From: Ailanthus altissimus
Taxonomy: Eukaryota; Streptophyta; Magnoliopsida; Sapindales; Simaroubaceae
DNA length: 64,000 bases
Direction: 5' to 3'
Assembly: GCA_946807835.1 (NCBI GenBank)
Contig: OX327691.1
Location: 16,357,688 to 16,421,687, forward strand
Shown: one piece after another, positions 36,001 to 47,832 of the stretch
Layout of the letters: each line of letters begins with the position of its first letter
How positions within the stretch are numbered: the first letter of the stretch is position 1
Program-made: the position numbers and the translations under genes
Notes under the pieces: generated by a model
The model's input: only the letters and a program-made list of their open reading frames with translations
What the model was told of the DNA's origin: nothing
Databases searched by the model: none

Positions 36001-38289
36001 TGGAATCCAAATGGTTGCTTTCAACAATAATTCTTCTTCATCACAATTCCCACCATAATTGGTTTTTTTTTTTTTTTTCTGGTCATCACTTATCACTATG
36101 TTGGAACTTGGAACCCACCAATAATTCAAGCACCAACTAAATCAAATGTGCATCAACAGTACAAACTAATGATAATCTTTAAAAACACCCAGATGAGCAT
36201 TAGAACTCCACAGAACATGCATAATAGAGACTAAGACTCCTTAAGAATCAGCTCAAGAAATTCTTATTCCAGTCAACATTTTGATGTCCATTGGCGAATT
36301 ACTCCGTAGCATATTGTGGCAGGCCACTAATGAGTGGCTTGCTATTGTCAGCACCAATTTATGGGCCCACCACTCAGAAAAAGGGAAAGCTTTGTAGCAC
36401 CAGGAGAATAAGAATATTGGTATATAATCATAATGTTGCATACCACAAATGAGAGAATCTGACATAGATCTAGCTAGGTTAATGCAAAATATTAGTTGCA
36501 AAAATAGTAGGATTTAAGAAGTGACAAGTAGCCTGATTTAGTTCTTCCCCTAGAAAAGCAAAAGATTGTAAACATATGATCCAAGCTGCTGGCTAGAACA
36601 AGGGAAAAGTAAACTGCAAGTTTTCCTTAAACCTTAGGAGTGTCTGAATGTTGTCTTAGAATTACACTATACCAAAACCCTTATCAGTTATCTGTTTGTA
36701 TTTTATGTTGTCTACTTAGTCCGCTATTATCCCAATGAACAAATACAGTTTCCGAACATGACACACTATACATCATTCTTCATCTTGAGCAGAAAAGAAA
36801 AAAATGATTCCAGATAAGGTTAAAATTGGACAAAGAGTAAGGCATTACCAGGAGACGCATTTTGTAGAACTGTCCAGTGGCCATAGTCCAGTTCCGTTTG
36901 TTACTGCACCTCCATATAAATACTCTGGATGCATTGTTCTCCAGCACAGATGTTCATAAGACATAACAGGATGAGAGTTCAACTTTGAACAGCCGAAAGA
37001 AAGGGAATTTCCCAAACACAGGAATTGACCTGAGTTGCTGCAGCTGTCTATTGTAAGTGAGAAATCATCTGTCCAGGTAGCCCACTAGCAACCAAAGAGG
37101 TCATTTTGAACTGATTTGACATCAAACAGTCATAAAAGAAATGCTGTAATGTTTAGAAACGACCGCAAACATAAACATTACAAAGATCATAAAGACAAGA
37201 AAATCGAGTAGAATAACAAAGCTAGTACTACTTTTTTCAAATGATGAAAAAGGAAGGTGTCCCTAGCTTCTATGCAAAAAGGCCCCTAACGGAGGTTCTA
37301 AAGTTGATCCGAGACCTCCTACTTGAGGTTGAATCTAAACCTAACCATTTGTTCACAGAAACAAAATTCATGTTGAGAGAGGAAACCATTGACAAGGTTG
37401 CCAATTGATTAGACACTAGGTTATATAAACAAGGGGAATAACAGACAATCCCTTGCTAAATAGAAAAAAAAGTTTATGTATCATAATTTTTTCGTAAAAG
37501 AGCTACACTCATGCCATGTAACTTGCCCAGCTTGTAGTCTATTAAGATGAAGAAAGTAGTTTTCATGCAACTTTGTCCCTTCTCCCGGTATATTACATCC
37601 GATTCAAGGAAACTGGCAGAGAAGTACTGACAGCAGTTCGCACACTATAGAAGCTAATATATCAAAATAACAAGATTTTGATTCTGCAATAACGTATTAT
37701 AAATTGGTATAGAAGCCAACAAAGTATATGAAAGTTCTGAAACAAAAATGAATCTAAGCAAGTACAAAATGCTGTTCTTTTTTATTTAGTACTCACTTTT
37801 GGTAAAGCACATCACAAATTATAAATTGCATATAATTCCTTCTAAATTACATTTATATTTTTAATAGAAGACGATGATAAAAATTACAATGTTCTATAAT
37901 TATATCAAGGTAATACCTGTGTTCGAATTTAGACAAGATTAACACCATATTATTCATCTTTAAACTGCTTAAACTTACCAGATATGAAAATCAACTTATT
38001 TTGATGAAAAAAACACCATGTGCAAAGATGCTAAAGAGGCCAGCTGATGGCTTTAAACATAGAACTGTGATAGCCTTATTCAGATAATAAATGAAATTTT
38101 CAATCATTCAGGCAGCTTCCTTGTCATGAAACAACAGAACGAACTGAAGAAGCATATTATTAATTATTAATTGATGTGCCAATAGTAAATTGAGAAAATT
38201 TCAGCAGCCTATCCGCTAGAGCTGACTTGTATAGATCCCAAGACAACCATATAACTACCGAGCACTCTGCAATATTGCAGTACAAACTG
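33061..38289. other. Intergenic, with 3' flank of the F-box gene
   Basis: Over 5 kb without a supported coding region. Includes an (AT)n run at about 33592-33616 and a (TTA)n run near 33941-33963. The part from 36.8 to 38.29 kb is less AT-rich and may contain 3' UTR of the minus-strand F-box gene. Open frames in this stretch (for example 35589-35831 and 36253-36501) show no family features. Confidence 0.5.
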
Positions 38290-39723
38290 CTACATATCAA
38301 GAACTTGACAACTGACTAGTTCAGCAGAACCAAAATCCCTAGTAGCAACGATCTTCCAAACAACTGTGTCATATTCTGCCAGTGGATCAGAATTTTCATG
38401 TAGGGAGACATCTGATGAAGAAACTAAGCTCGATGACATAGAATCCATATTATCACATGGATCAGCCCGCAACACAGAAAAACTATGATTGGCATCTTTT
38501 GTGATGACATGAAGCTTGCCATGAAAACCAGCAAGTAAATATGGAGATTTCGAATCTGTGAAATCATGAATGGGGATTTTTCTTATAACTACTTTCCAAG
38601 TATCCTCTTTTTGATCATATACCTTTATTTTACCACTATCTGAAGAACTTGAAGGATCAAATGCATATAATTCACCATCTACTACAACACTCAATTTTGT
38701 ACCTGCCTGTCGTGCAGGCCAACCCTCTCCCATGCCAATTGGCATTTCAGCCCATGAATTGGTATCAGGATCATAAATCTCTCCCCCAACATCAACAAAA
38801 AAGGGCCATGAGTATAAACTTTGAGGCACAAATAATCTTCCCATGTAGGAAGTCATCCCAGTGGCAATAGGCTTTAGCATGTCGGCAAAGAAGGCATTGG
38901 GTAGTACTTGAGCTTTTGAGAATGGCATGCTTGGAACATGCGACCATGCACCAGTGCTTGGGTCAAAAACTTCAGCAGATTGGAGAGGAGTCAATCCCCC
39001 TTGGCCACGACTAACCCCTCCAACAACATATAGCTTATTATTTAAAATACTAGTCTTGCAATAGGCCCTACCTGCAGACATAGGATTGACTTCACTCCAT
39101 GTATTTACAATTGGATCATATCGCCACACACATCTCATGGTCGAAGTTCCAGAGAATCCACCTAACACATAGAGGCATCCATCAATGGCACCGATGGCAC
39201 AACCACAAAATGGCATTTGATCCAATGTATCCTTCCACCCAAGCCAGCCCCTTACAATTTCAGCAATTTTAATGCTCGACTCCACCATGTTCTGCATCAA
39301 AAGCCCAGATGAGCCTTTCCTAGGTTCTTCTTCATGAACAGCATTTGGGAATGGAGGCAATTTTTGCCACTTTTTTGACAAAGGGTCCAAAGCATGCCAC
39401 AAAAGTCTATCATCTTCAACCTTAGTCAAGATATACAGCCATTCTTCTGCCATTCCTAGTTCTTTTCTCACTTTAAACAATTCAGTGCTGGTAACTGTTG
39501 CTTTCCATTTTCGCGACACCAACCTCAGGTTGAAATAGCAAACTCTAGGAAGTCTAGCAAGAATTTGGATTGACAACTCGTTGGGAAGACTAGGAATCAA
39601 TCGTGGGCCATCCTCATTCGTGCTCAGTGACAACTTTTGCTTCTTGCAGCTTTCATTATTTGAGGTCTCAATATAATCCCTTGTCCTACACCTAGGGCCA
39701 GCCAAGCTGAGAACAGCTCCCAT
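38290..39723 (-). CDS. F-box/kelch-repeat protein (At1g22040-like)
   Basis: An intronless coding frame of 477 residues. The F-box (about 43-86; SLPNELSIQILARLPR, then LRLVSRKWKA) would bind SKP1-type adaptors in an SCF ubiquitin ligase, and the kelch beta-propeller would choose the substrate. Kelch units are clear at about 173-220 (LYVLGGFSG, then YDP..NTWSEV.PM) and 221-265 (LYVVGGVSRG, FDP.TGAW); weaker blades follow to about residue 400. The N-terminus has MGAVLSLAG: Gly2 could be N-myristoylated, a guess from the sequence. A likely 5' UTR intron runs from 40378 down to 39759 (donor tg|gtgagt, acceptor ttccag). At1g22040 is also intronless and neighbours a MUB gene, which supports orthology. 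Substrate unknown. Confidence 0.9.
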   Translation of the reverse strand: MGAVLSLAGPRCRTRDYIETSNNESCKKQKLSLSTNEDGPRLIPSLPNELSIQILARLPRVCYFNLRLVSRKWKATVTSTELFKVRKELGMAEEWLYILTKVEDDRLLWHALDPLSKKWQKLPPFPNAVHEEEPRKGSSGLLMQNMVESSIKIAEIVRGWLGWKDTLDQMPFCGCAIGAIDGCLYVLGGFSGTSTMRCVWRYDPIVNTWSEVNPMSAGRAYCKTSILNNKLYVVGGVSRGQGGLTPLQSAEVFDPSTGAWSHVPSMPFSKAQVLPNAFFADMLKPIATGMTSYMGRLFVPQSLYSWPFFVDVGGEIYDPDTNSWAEMPIGMGEGWPARQAGTKLSVVVDGELYAFDPSSSSDSGKIKVYDQKEDTWKVVIRKIPIHDFTDSKSPYLLAGFHGKLHVITKDANHSFSVLRADPCDNMDSMSSSLVSSSDVSLHENSDPLAEYDTVVWKIVATRDFGSAELVSCQVLDM

Positions 39724-39758
39724 GAGTAGACTCTCAGATTAAGCAATATTAAGAACGC

Positions 39759-40378
39759 CTGGAATATCCCAACCTTTTGTTTAAGTAGAGACTCAGTCAA
39801 AAGCAATTGTACTTGCTTTATCAAGGCAATATATACTCAAAACAAGAGAACATTGCTAGAAGAAGTTTTATCAAAATTTCCTAAATCCTTGCACACTTTA
39901 CAACCATTTATAAATAATTACATCCCATTTAATGGCTTCAAAATTATATTTCGGAGGCTGCAGAGATAGTAAATTCAATACTCCAACATGCCAAAATACG
40001 ACAAAACTTATAATTAACTCCATTAGGCATATTCAAGAGAAAGAAAAGCACCCAAAAATAATTCCGCAAATTAGTGTTAAAACATGAGATAACATAATTC
40101 TGATACAGATCCTCTAATCATCCACACAAAAAGAAAAATTATCAAGATCACACGCTCAGATTTATAAAATTACGGTAATTCAACAAAGAACTCATCAGAT
40201 ATGAATCAATATTCCATAATATCTCAACCAATAATAACATCAACTCAACAAAAAGTAAAAACAAGTACACAAAACTCCAGCTAATTGCATAACCATTCTT
40301 TTCTACCAACCTCCTAATAACATTTCAAACATTACACAAACTACAAATCAATAAATGGAAAATACTACTTAAACTCAC
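39759..40378 (-). other. Probable 5' UTR intron of the F-box/kelch gene
   Basis: On the minus strand a strong donor, tg|gtgagt, precedes an acceptor, ttccag, 35 nt upstream of the ATG. There is no transcript evidence; the call rests on the two sites. Confidence 0.45.
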
Positions 40379-41909
40379 CAAATTTTTAGCAGAAAACGAG
40401 ATAGAATGAATACATTGTAAAGATCGTTAAATTAGATAAGAAATTGGGGAAGATATTCAACTGGGTAAGAGCTGGAAATGAGTAAAAAAAAGAGATTATA
40501 AAGAGCCTGAATTGGTAGGTGACCACAATAACATGGGATGGCTGTGCTGTGTTGTTGCAAGACAAATACATCATCCATCGTCCATGTGTAAATGTATTGG
40601 TAGGCTTAACCCACAAGGCATCTCAATTGTCAAGCGTGGACTGCTTGACTTGTTGACGTAGATACTATACACTGTTACTGTTGTCGGAATTTTTTTTAAG
40701 CAAGAACTTCACAGTCTGTTGACACGTGGATGGATAGATTCTGTACGAAGTTGTCACACGTAAGTACGTAGAAAAGATACACAAGTCTCTTTTTTCTTTT
40801 TGTTTTGGTTTTTGATGCTCTCTCATTATGATTACTTACTTCGGCATCTAGGAAGGCCGGAGGAACCGGGAAGGATATTGCTTGTTGCTTTTAACGACAG
40901 CGTTTCTGTTATTCTACCCAGCAAATTCAGAACTTGGGCTACTTTAGGCCCAAAACGTAGATTCAAATTCACTTTCTTTTGTTTTTTAAAAACAAAAAAT
41001 TGGTTGTCAGGTCATTATCAAGGTAAGAAAAGTCTGTATTTTTTTTTTCTTTTTAAAGAAAAAATAGGTAAAAAGTGGATCTTACCGAATTACAAAGTTC
41101 ATAACTATCGATTGGGTTCAAAGCGAGGCGTTTACTAATGTTAGAGTGGAGCTATTGATATCCTTCAAAAATTCTCTTAAAATGGTATTTAGATATTTAC
41201 CATTTTAGACTTTAAATAAATTGACATAAAAAGACAAACAGCTAGTTACTCTACTTTTTTGACATAGAGATAAAGGATTGAACTAGTGGAAATATAAATA
41301 TATTGGGTTGGTAATACAAGTACTCTCCTATTTTAATGGTTAAATAAGGTTATTTTAATAATTAGATGGGGGTGTTATAAAGAATTTATAAATATTTAAA
41401 ATATTTTAATAAAAAATGAATAAAAAACGTCTGTTCTTTGTTTAAATATGCTCCAAAAATTGCTACTCTAGGCCACAAAAAATGTAAACTTTTTACGGCC
41501 AAAATAGCTTTACAAGTCCAAAATATCTCTAGATAACTTTCAACCCAAATTTAGCATCATTTGAATTCAATTTTTTTTAATTTAAAAAAAGCTCCCAAAT
41601 TAGTTTGTCAATAAGTTCTGCCCATATACTTAGAGATCAACATCTTCTTCGCCTCCACCGTTCTTGTAAATTTTTTGGAAATTTGTTTTCAATACTACAA
41701 AAACTAGAAGTTTAGTAACCCAAATTACATACATTGTACATTAAAAGCATTATTCCAAATAATTTTTTAAAAATTTCATACATGACTATTAAATGATGAA
41801 ATAGATTGCAAATATTTGTATTGAATAGATAATCTCTTATGATTTAGTTGTATGTTACCAAAAAAAATTGAATGATAAAGTGTTTTAAGAATCTGGGCCA
41901 TGTTGTAAG

Positions 41910-42085
41910 TTACTTGATTTTCTCAACTTGTAAGTTAAGAAAGTCCAGTGATTGATTACTCAACTTTTTCGACTTATAAATCTAATAAGTTTAGTGATTT
42001 GATTATTCGACTTTTTCAACTTGTAAATCTAGTGAGCTTAGTGACCCGATTACTTGACTTTCTCGAATAAGTTTACTGATTAGAT
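41910..42085. repeat. Minisatellite-like tandem repeat, unit about 47 bp
   Basis: About four diverged copies; phrases of the type 'gattactcaactttttcgac' recur near 41911, 41953, 42001 and 42048, each followed by a taa.tctagt.ag-like tail. Confidence 0.55.
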
Positions 42086-42197
42086 GCTAAAGCAACAATC
42101 TTCTAAATATTTGATGATATCAAATTCAATTTATGGCATTATTTGAAAATTGCCCCAATTTCTTCATTGATTTTACGAGAAAATGAGCAAAAAATTC

Positions 42198-42455
42198 AAT
42201 CAAATATGAATCCTAAAATTGAGACCAAATGACGAGCAAGAGAGATGTATTGAACTTTAATTTCTAGACTATATGAGATAAGAAGTCTACAAAAGTATTT
42301 ACCTTAATTTATTTATCAACCTTACCATAAAATGTATAAATTTTAATCTAATATAAATCCTAGAATTAAGACCAGAAGATGAGCAAGAGAGAGAGGATGG
42401 AACTTCAATTTATAGATTATGTAGACTAAAAAGTCTAAGGAAGTATTTTCAACAC
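42198..42455. repeat. Two-copy direct repeat, offset 147 bp
   Basis: Copies of about 105 bp at about 42200-42302 and 42347-42450 share 'aatccta.aatt.agacca', 'gagcaagagag' and 'aagtattt' blocks in the same order, about 80% alike by eye. Confidence 0.55.
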
Positions 42456-42897
42456 ATGTTTATATAAGGTTATTTTAAAAAATCGAGCATAGAATTGCAA
42501 TATTTTTTTGATTGAGTATAAACTTATTATTTTCGCACTATTGGAGTATATTCACTGCAACTCCTCGAATATAAAAGGGGTGGGTTTTAAGAGAATTTTG
42601 GAGGGGTGTCAAACCCATATCTGAGCCTCATCCAAGTATTTATATTAGGATATAACTTTACAAGGAAAACAAATCAAGGGCCCCGACTCATTTTGTCAAG
42701 AAGGAAAAAATTCCATCACATGCAATAAGATTTCAAAAAGTAAGAAATACAAATAAGATAACGAAAACAGTATACTAATTACTAGCAACATCAGCAACCA
42801 ATAAACAATTTTTTTTAAAAGAAAAAGGTACATGATATCATAATTCATAAACGAAAGAGCTTATTGTTCACACGAACTTCACATTTCCTAGACAAAA

Positions 42898-42990
42898 GGG
42901 GTCATCCGACGAACATGAAATGCGAGAAGATGTATTGGCTCTCAAAGTTATTACATGACAGGGGTCATCCGACGAACATGAAATGCGAGA
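42898..42990. repeat. Direct repeat of the FAF copy 1 stop region
   Basis: A 30-bp word (starting ggggtcatccgacgaacat) occurs at 42898-42927 and again at 42961-42990. The second occurrence covers the last codons of the FAF gene (RRMTP), with the stop just outside. The first lies in the 3' UTR. Confidence 0.85.
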
Positions 42991-44021
42991 GGAACTGAGC
43001 CTGAGTACTGACCCAAGTACGTGCACCCAATATGATCTTGAGTATTGGCATTACGCAAGAAATTTGGATTGGATGTCTTTCTAGACCTAGCCGTGGACGT
43101 GGAGCACTTGCATAAAGCTTCATGTTCTTCATCCAAACGAGTTTTCATATTAGGCATATGCTGAGAACCCAATATCATTATTGATCCTTCATTATAATCA
43201 TGTGTTATCTCATCCACCACTATATCATCATCTTCCGTTTCTTCTGAACTGTAACCATCTATTTCTTCTTCTTTAATAAGTTCAAGATCTTCTAGCTCTA
43301 CATCTTCAATATTCTTCTTAGGTATCGCGTCGCTACATGTAACGATGTTGTTATCCAACAGCACAATGTTTAAGATAAGACGGCCGTTCTCTCTATAGGC
43401 TTCAAAATATTGATGATGCTTCACTCTCTCCTCTTTTAGGATCAACCTTCCATTACTATAATGTCTTGTTAAAACCCAAGGCATGTGTCCTGGAAAATTC
43501 CCTGTTCGTGCCACTAGCGGTATTGGTGGTGGATATTCTTTTTTCATTTCATAGCGTTGCCTCCGCTTACTAGCGTTACAATTATAAACTGCTTTTTCTT
43601 TGTCCACAGCTCCTAGCATTGTTTCTTCTTCGTGATATGGGTTCATGCAAACTCCACTTTCTGTTCCAATCAAATCATCCATCACAGGGGACCAGGATGA
43701 AGAGTGGGACAAAGATTGAAGCAAAGATGACGAAGGAGTTGACGAAGACGGCCACGATGATGATGATGGTGGTGCTGGAGATGAAACCATATGGGAATTG
43801 ACGACGATTGAAGGGGGACTTGGATTTTGAAGTGGCACTTCTCCTTGTGAATAAATTAGGGTTTTGAGACCGGGCGGAGGACGTAGGTGAAAGTGATGAC
43901 ATTCTTTTGGGATTTGTAGGGGAGATGGCAACCTTGATGTCCACAACATAATACCACTGAGAGATGAAAATATCCACTTTGCTTTTGAAAAAATACCATC
44001 CTTTTTACTCACTAAATCCAT
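42951..44021 (-). CDS. FANTASTIC FOUR-type (FAF) protein, copy 1
   Basis: A single-exon 356-residue protein. The FAF domain lies at about 162-224: YPPPIPLVARTG, then HMPWVLTRHYSNGRLILKEERV, with the typical ending ENGRL.L.IVLLDN. It is flanked by a Ser/Pro-rich stretch (about 68-112) and an acidic stretch after it. Arabidopsis FAF proteins repress WUSCHEL and limit shoot meristem size; FAF-like members are less studied, and the role here is inferred from family only. The start at 44021 is the first ATG; Met25 is an alternative. The last codons overlap a 63-bp-spaced direct repeat. A second FAF gene lies 7.8 kb away on the same strand. Confidence 0.82.
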   Translation of the reverse strand: MDLVSKKDGIFSKAKWIFSSLSGIMLWTSRLPSPLQIPKECHHFHLRPPPGLKTLIYSQGEVPLQNPSPPSIVVNSHMVSSPAPPSSSSWPSSSTPSSSLLQSLSHSSSWSPVMDDLIGTESGVCMNPYHEEETMLGAVDKEKAVYNCNASKRRQRYEMKKEYPPPIPLVARTGNFPGHMPWVLTRHYSNGRLILKEERVKHHQYFEAYRENGRLILNIVLLDNNIVTCSDAIPKKNIEDVELEDLELIKEEEIDGYSSEETEDDDIVVDEITHDYNEGSIMILGSQHMPNMKTRLDEEHEALCKCSTSTARSRKTSNPNFLRNANTQDHIGCTYLGQYSGSVPLAFHVRRMTPVM

Positions 44022-44200
44022 GCTTATTCACTGATGGAGATCTTTAAAACCTAACCAGCTTTCGCAAAGACATCCAAATTAAGGAGACTGTGACTTAAAT
44101 TTGAACCACTAATTGCTCAAATATGCTTCACAGAAGTGAACAGCCTGCCAAATATTTTTTTTTTAAAAAAAAGATGTTTATTATCAGAGTTGGGTACTTA

Positions 44201-44231
<31 letters not shown>

Positions 44232-46961
44232 ATTGATTTAGTGGGCTATTTCACCCCTAGAGACATAACAAAATTTTGTGATATTGTGTGGCACATTATA
44301 AATTATGTAAAAATTATAAAAAATTATGAATTTATTAAATAATAACATGTGACAATGTAGTCCTCTAGTTCATTTATATAAATATATTTATTATGTCACA
44401 CTTTAATTTTTTTTCATGAATTTGGGCCAAAAAAACAAGCTAAGAATATCTTATTGGAGCAACTATTTTATAATGGAGTATGTACAACACTATGTCTTCA
44501 CTTCTTAATCAGTGAAAACACGTTAAAAAAAAAACATAAACAAAAACCAAAGGAAAATAAATAAGCGACTCGGTGCCAGATATGACAAATTGTGGCTCTT
44601 AAAAATAAATACTTCAATAGAGATGAAGAATCAATAATCATATATAAACCAAAAAAACTTATACCTTCAATTTGCAATGGGAGCAACAAACAAATTAAAC
44701 ATAAAAATAAGATAAGATATACTATTTTGTATTAACAAAATAAAATTAGGGTGCCTTCCAATATACATATGTAGTTAAAAGAAAGAGCCAAAATTTCTTG
44801 AGATTGGTGGTGGAACTACAGTAGTACTCTTGAACTGCAGTTAGATTTGGCTCCCACTTTTTTTTTTCAAAGTTCAGAGATCTGGTATTATGCTCGAAGA
44901 GTGTGCATATCATAATAATTAAAACAATGTTAACCAAAACCGTTTCTAATTTGCCCTAGACTGCAAGACAATATAATATCGCATTATTAAGAATGAACGT
45001 CTTAATTATTTCTTCCTAGATGCATATTTTATGTTCATGTTAATGAGAAAACATAGACAGACTTGACAAGAAAATTAATTCTCAAGTGCAAATTAACATT
45101 AACAATCTGCATAGAGATATGGATGTTCGTATTTTAAAGAGAATATTGAGATTAGATTAAAAAATGTGCAAAGAGATTGAAAAGCTCAATCTCAGAACAA
45201 CAAAATCAGATCTGCGACTACGTGAAAACTAGAGAAAACAGTCACTATATGTAGATGATGATGATGATGATGATGATGGAATCTAATGTTGAGATCAAAC
45301 GCTGAATGCGACATTGGCAATGCAAAGAGAAAAAAAGAAGAGATAATCTTACGTTGCTTAATGGCATTAGAACTACACGTTTCTATTCTTGGAGAACGAT
45401 TACACTTTTCTTTGATTTTTCTCTGCAAGCCCATTAGAATTTCCTCTCTCAAAACGTGCAATATCTGCCCACCTCAGTGATCTATTTACAGTGAGAAACT
45501 TAAGTTTATAATCTGAGTTTCATTGTGAAGTCATTTTCGAAATGAAATAGGAGTACTGGGAACCATCTGCAACCCCAATATGTCTTTTTCCACATCTTGA
45601 AACCGCTAGTTTTATCGGCATGCAGAAAAAAAGTTTGATCCCATTCGTGATTGCCGTATGATAATGTGACTCCTTAAACTTGCAATGAAGATGTGTACAC
45701 AGGATACTCGATCTCATTTAGAACTATCTACCAACCGATTTTGTTTGGATTTGTATCACTGGCACCCATTTTTTAGAATTTCCCTTTTCTATCCAGGGCA
45801 ACATTTTTGGACACGTTTATATGTTTCTGCCTCCACTTTGTTTCTTCTCACACTATTATTATCTCAATTTTACATGAGAAAGAAATTCATCTGCAGTAAG
45901 ATTTTCTAAAAATCAATTGAATTTTTTTTAAAAAAAAAGGAAAAAATAAAATAAAATTATCGTTAACGATTAGGCATTTTAAGTTAAATAAACGAAACGG
46001 GAATGCAGAGCTTTTATGCTAACTATAGTGTTAATAATAATAGAAAAAAATCCTCCGACTGTATGGAAGTGGAAAAAGATCAGAAGGCGTAAATTAACTT
46101 GGGGACTATATGGGCCCTCTGAGGATAAGGTGCGTGGGACCTTTTCACGTGGGCCCATGTGCCAAGTGAATAAACCAACGAGTGATGTGTAGTTCCAGCT
46201 CAGATCACCACGTATGTGACAGCATACTGCAATAGAGACGTAACTCTTAACCCCTTCTTACTTACGACTTGAACTCTTGAACACAGACGAGGGAGTACAC
46301 AAGCATTATTACTGTAGCAATGCAACCGGGTGCCTTAATCTTTGACAGGAATATAATTTGCCTGTAAGTTGTCCGTGTAATGTAATAGTGCAGTAATGGT
46401 ATTTGATACCAAATATCAAGCCTCGACATGTTGTTATCATTAATGGTATTTTCATAATTCATTTGCAAGAATGTGTTATTTCTTAACATAAAATCTATTA
46501 TATGACAATAACATTAAAGGAAATCTATCGTTGTGCACCCCAAAATTTTTCTAATTTTTTCTCTGAATTTTTTTAAATTATCCACTACTCTCTTTTAGAG
46601 AATTTTTAAAAGGAGATAATACTAAAAGAAAGACCAATTACGTCTCTAAAAAAAAAAAAGATGATTATTACTTTCTAAAATATTAAGGAAAAAAACTTCG
46701 AGACACAGTGATTGTTTTCTCATCAGATATCAAATTAATATATAAGCTTATTTACCTTCTCATTATCGATAAATTCTCAATTTAAAGAAGTTTCTCTTTT
46801 AGTTGGGTTCATTTAGAAATCTTGAGCTTATTATTATTTTTTTAATTTTATCTTGAGTTTATTATTAAATTTACTTTTTTTATATCATAAATAAGTTATA
46901 CACGTTCTCTTATTAATAATAATAATAATAAATTACTTGCATTTTTTTTTGTATTTTATAA
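44022..46961. other. Intergenic between FAF copy 1 and the copia element
   Basis: Includes a (TA)n run at about 44204-44231 and a (GAT)n run at about 45252-45279. At about 46100-46230 a promoter-like patch has TGGGCC words and a near-palindromic cacgtgggcccatgtg. No supported coding region was found. Confidence 0.5.
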
Positions 46962-47779
46962 TATTAGAGATTTGGTGATTCAATAATTTTGGTTGGATAA
47001 GAATTAAGATGAATATTAAATAAGAGAGTCACAAGAAGTTTAAAATGAATGGAACACGTATAAAGAAGTTTAAGATGTGAGGGATATGAAAGGGAAAGTA
47101 AAATGTGACTTGAAAATATGAAGGAAGCGAAAAAAAAAGGCACAGAGGAGGTGCTAGGGCTGAGCGTCGTGACGCTTAGAACAGAAACCTAACTCCGCGG
47201 TGCTGGGTCCTTAGCGCCGCGGTGCTAGAGTCGGGAAAAGTCTATTTTTGATTCGAATTTTAAGTTTTGGGAAGTTTTTGACTTCCAAAACAAGTGGACT
47301 CTTACTCCAATAAGGAATAGGGTTAGTAGGCACGAAATAACCCATATATAAACACTTGTAAAACCTTTAATTGAGATTAAACATTAAAGAGAAACTCTAA
47401 GAAAATGGAAGAATTAAGTAGACAATAAGTGCTTGTGTGCGCTAAGGTGGAACTATTATTTGGGTGTTCATTATTTGTGGTAGAGTAAGAGTACACTAAA
47501 CATTAGATCCTATTGAGGGTTCTTCATTGGGTTTTTCTTGTAAAATCTTTAGGGAGTTAATAAAAGAGGCTAGAATCCTTGAATCCACTGTGAACGTAGG
47601 CAATTGGCCGAACCACGTAAGATTGTGTTGTGATCTTTATTTTCTGTTTTGGATTCTTGCTATTTTGCTTGATATACAGGTTATTCCACTGCACATAAAG
47701 GTTAAGGTTCAAGGTTGAACTTGAGGTTCTTCGCTTTAACCTAACCTCAATAGGGAGAAGGGTGATTCCTCCCTCAACA
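46962..47779 (+). repeat. 5' LTR of the copia element
   Basis: Aligns along its whole length with 49244-50066. Its first bases have decayed (TATTAG for TGTTGG). It contains a TATA-type word, catatataaac, at about 47343. It ends CAACA. Confidence 0.85.
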
Positions 47780-47782
47780 AAC

Positions 47783-47794
47783 TGGTATCAGAGC
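47783..47794 (+). other. tRNA-Met primer-binding site of the copia element
   Basis: Perfect tggtatcagagc, 3 bp after the 5' LTR end. Confidence 0.9.
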
Positions 47795-47832
47795 TAAAAG
47801 GTTCGATAATACACACTTGAGGTATTTACACT

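Larger units (their letters stand above)
40379..42897. other. Intergenic: F-box promoter side, then minisatellite-like DNA
   Basis: The part up to about 41 kb is probably the F-box gene's promoter and contains site-II-like words (ttgggct, taggccca) near 40937-40953. Short repeats at 41.9-42.5 kb are listed separately. No gene was recognised. Confidence 0.5.
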
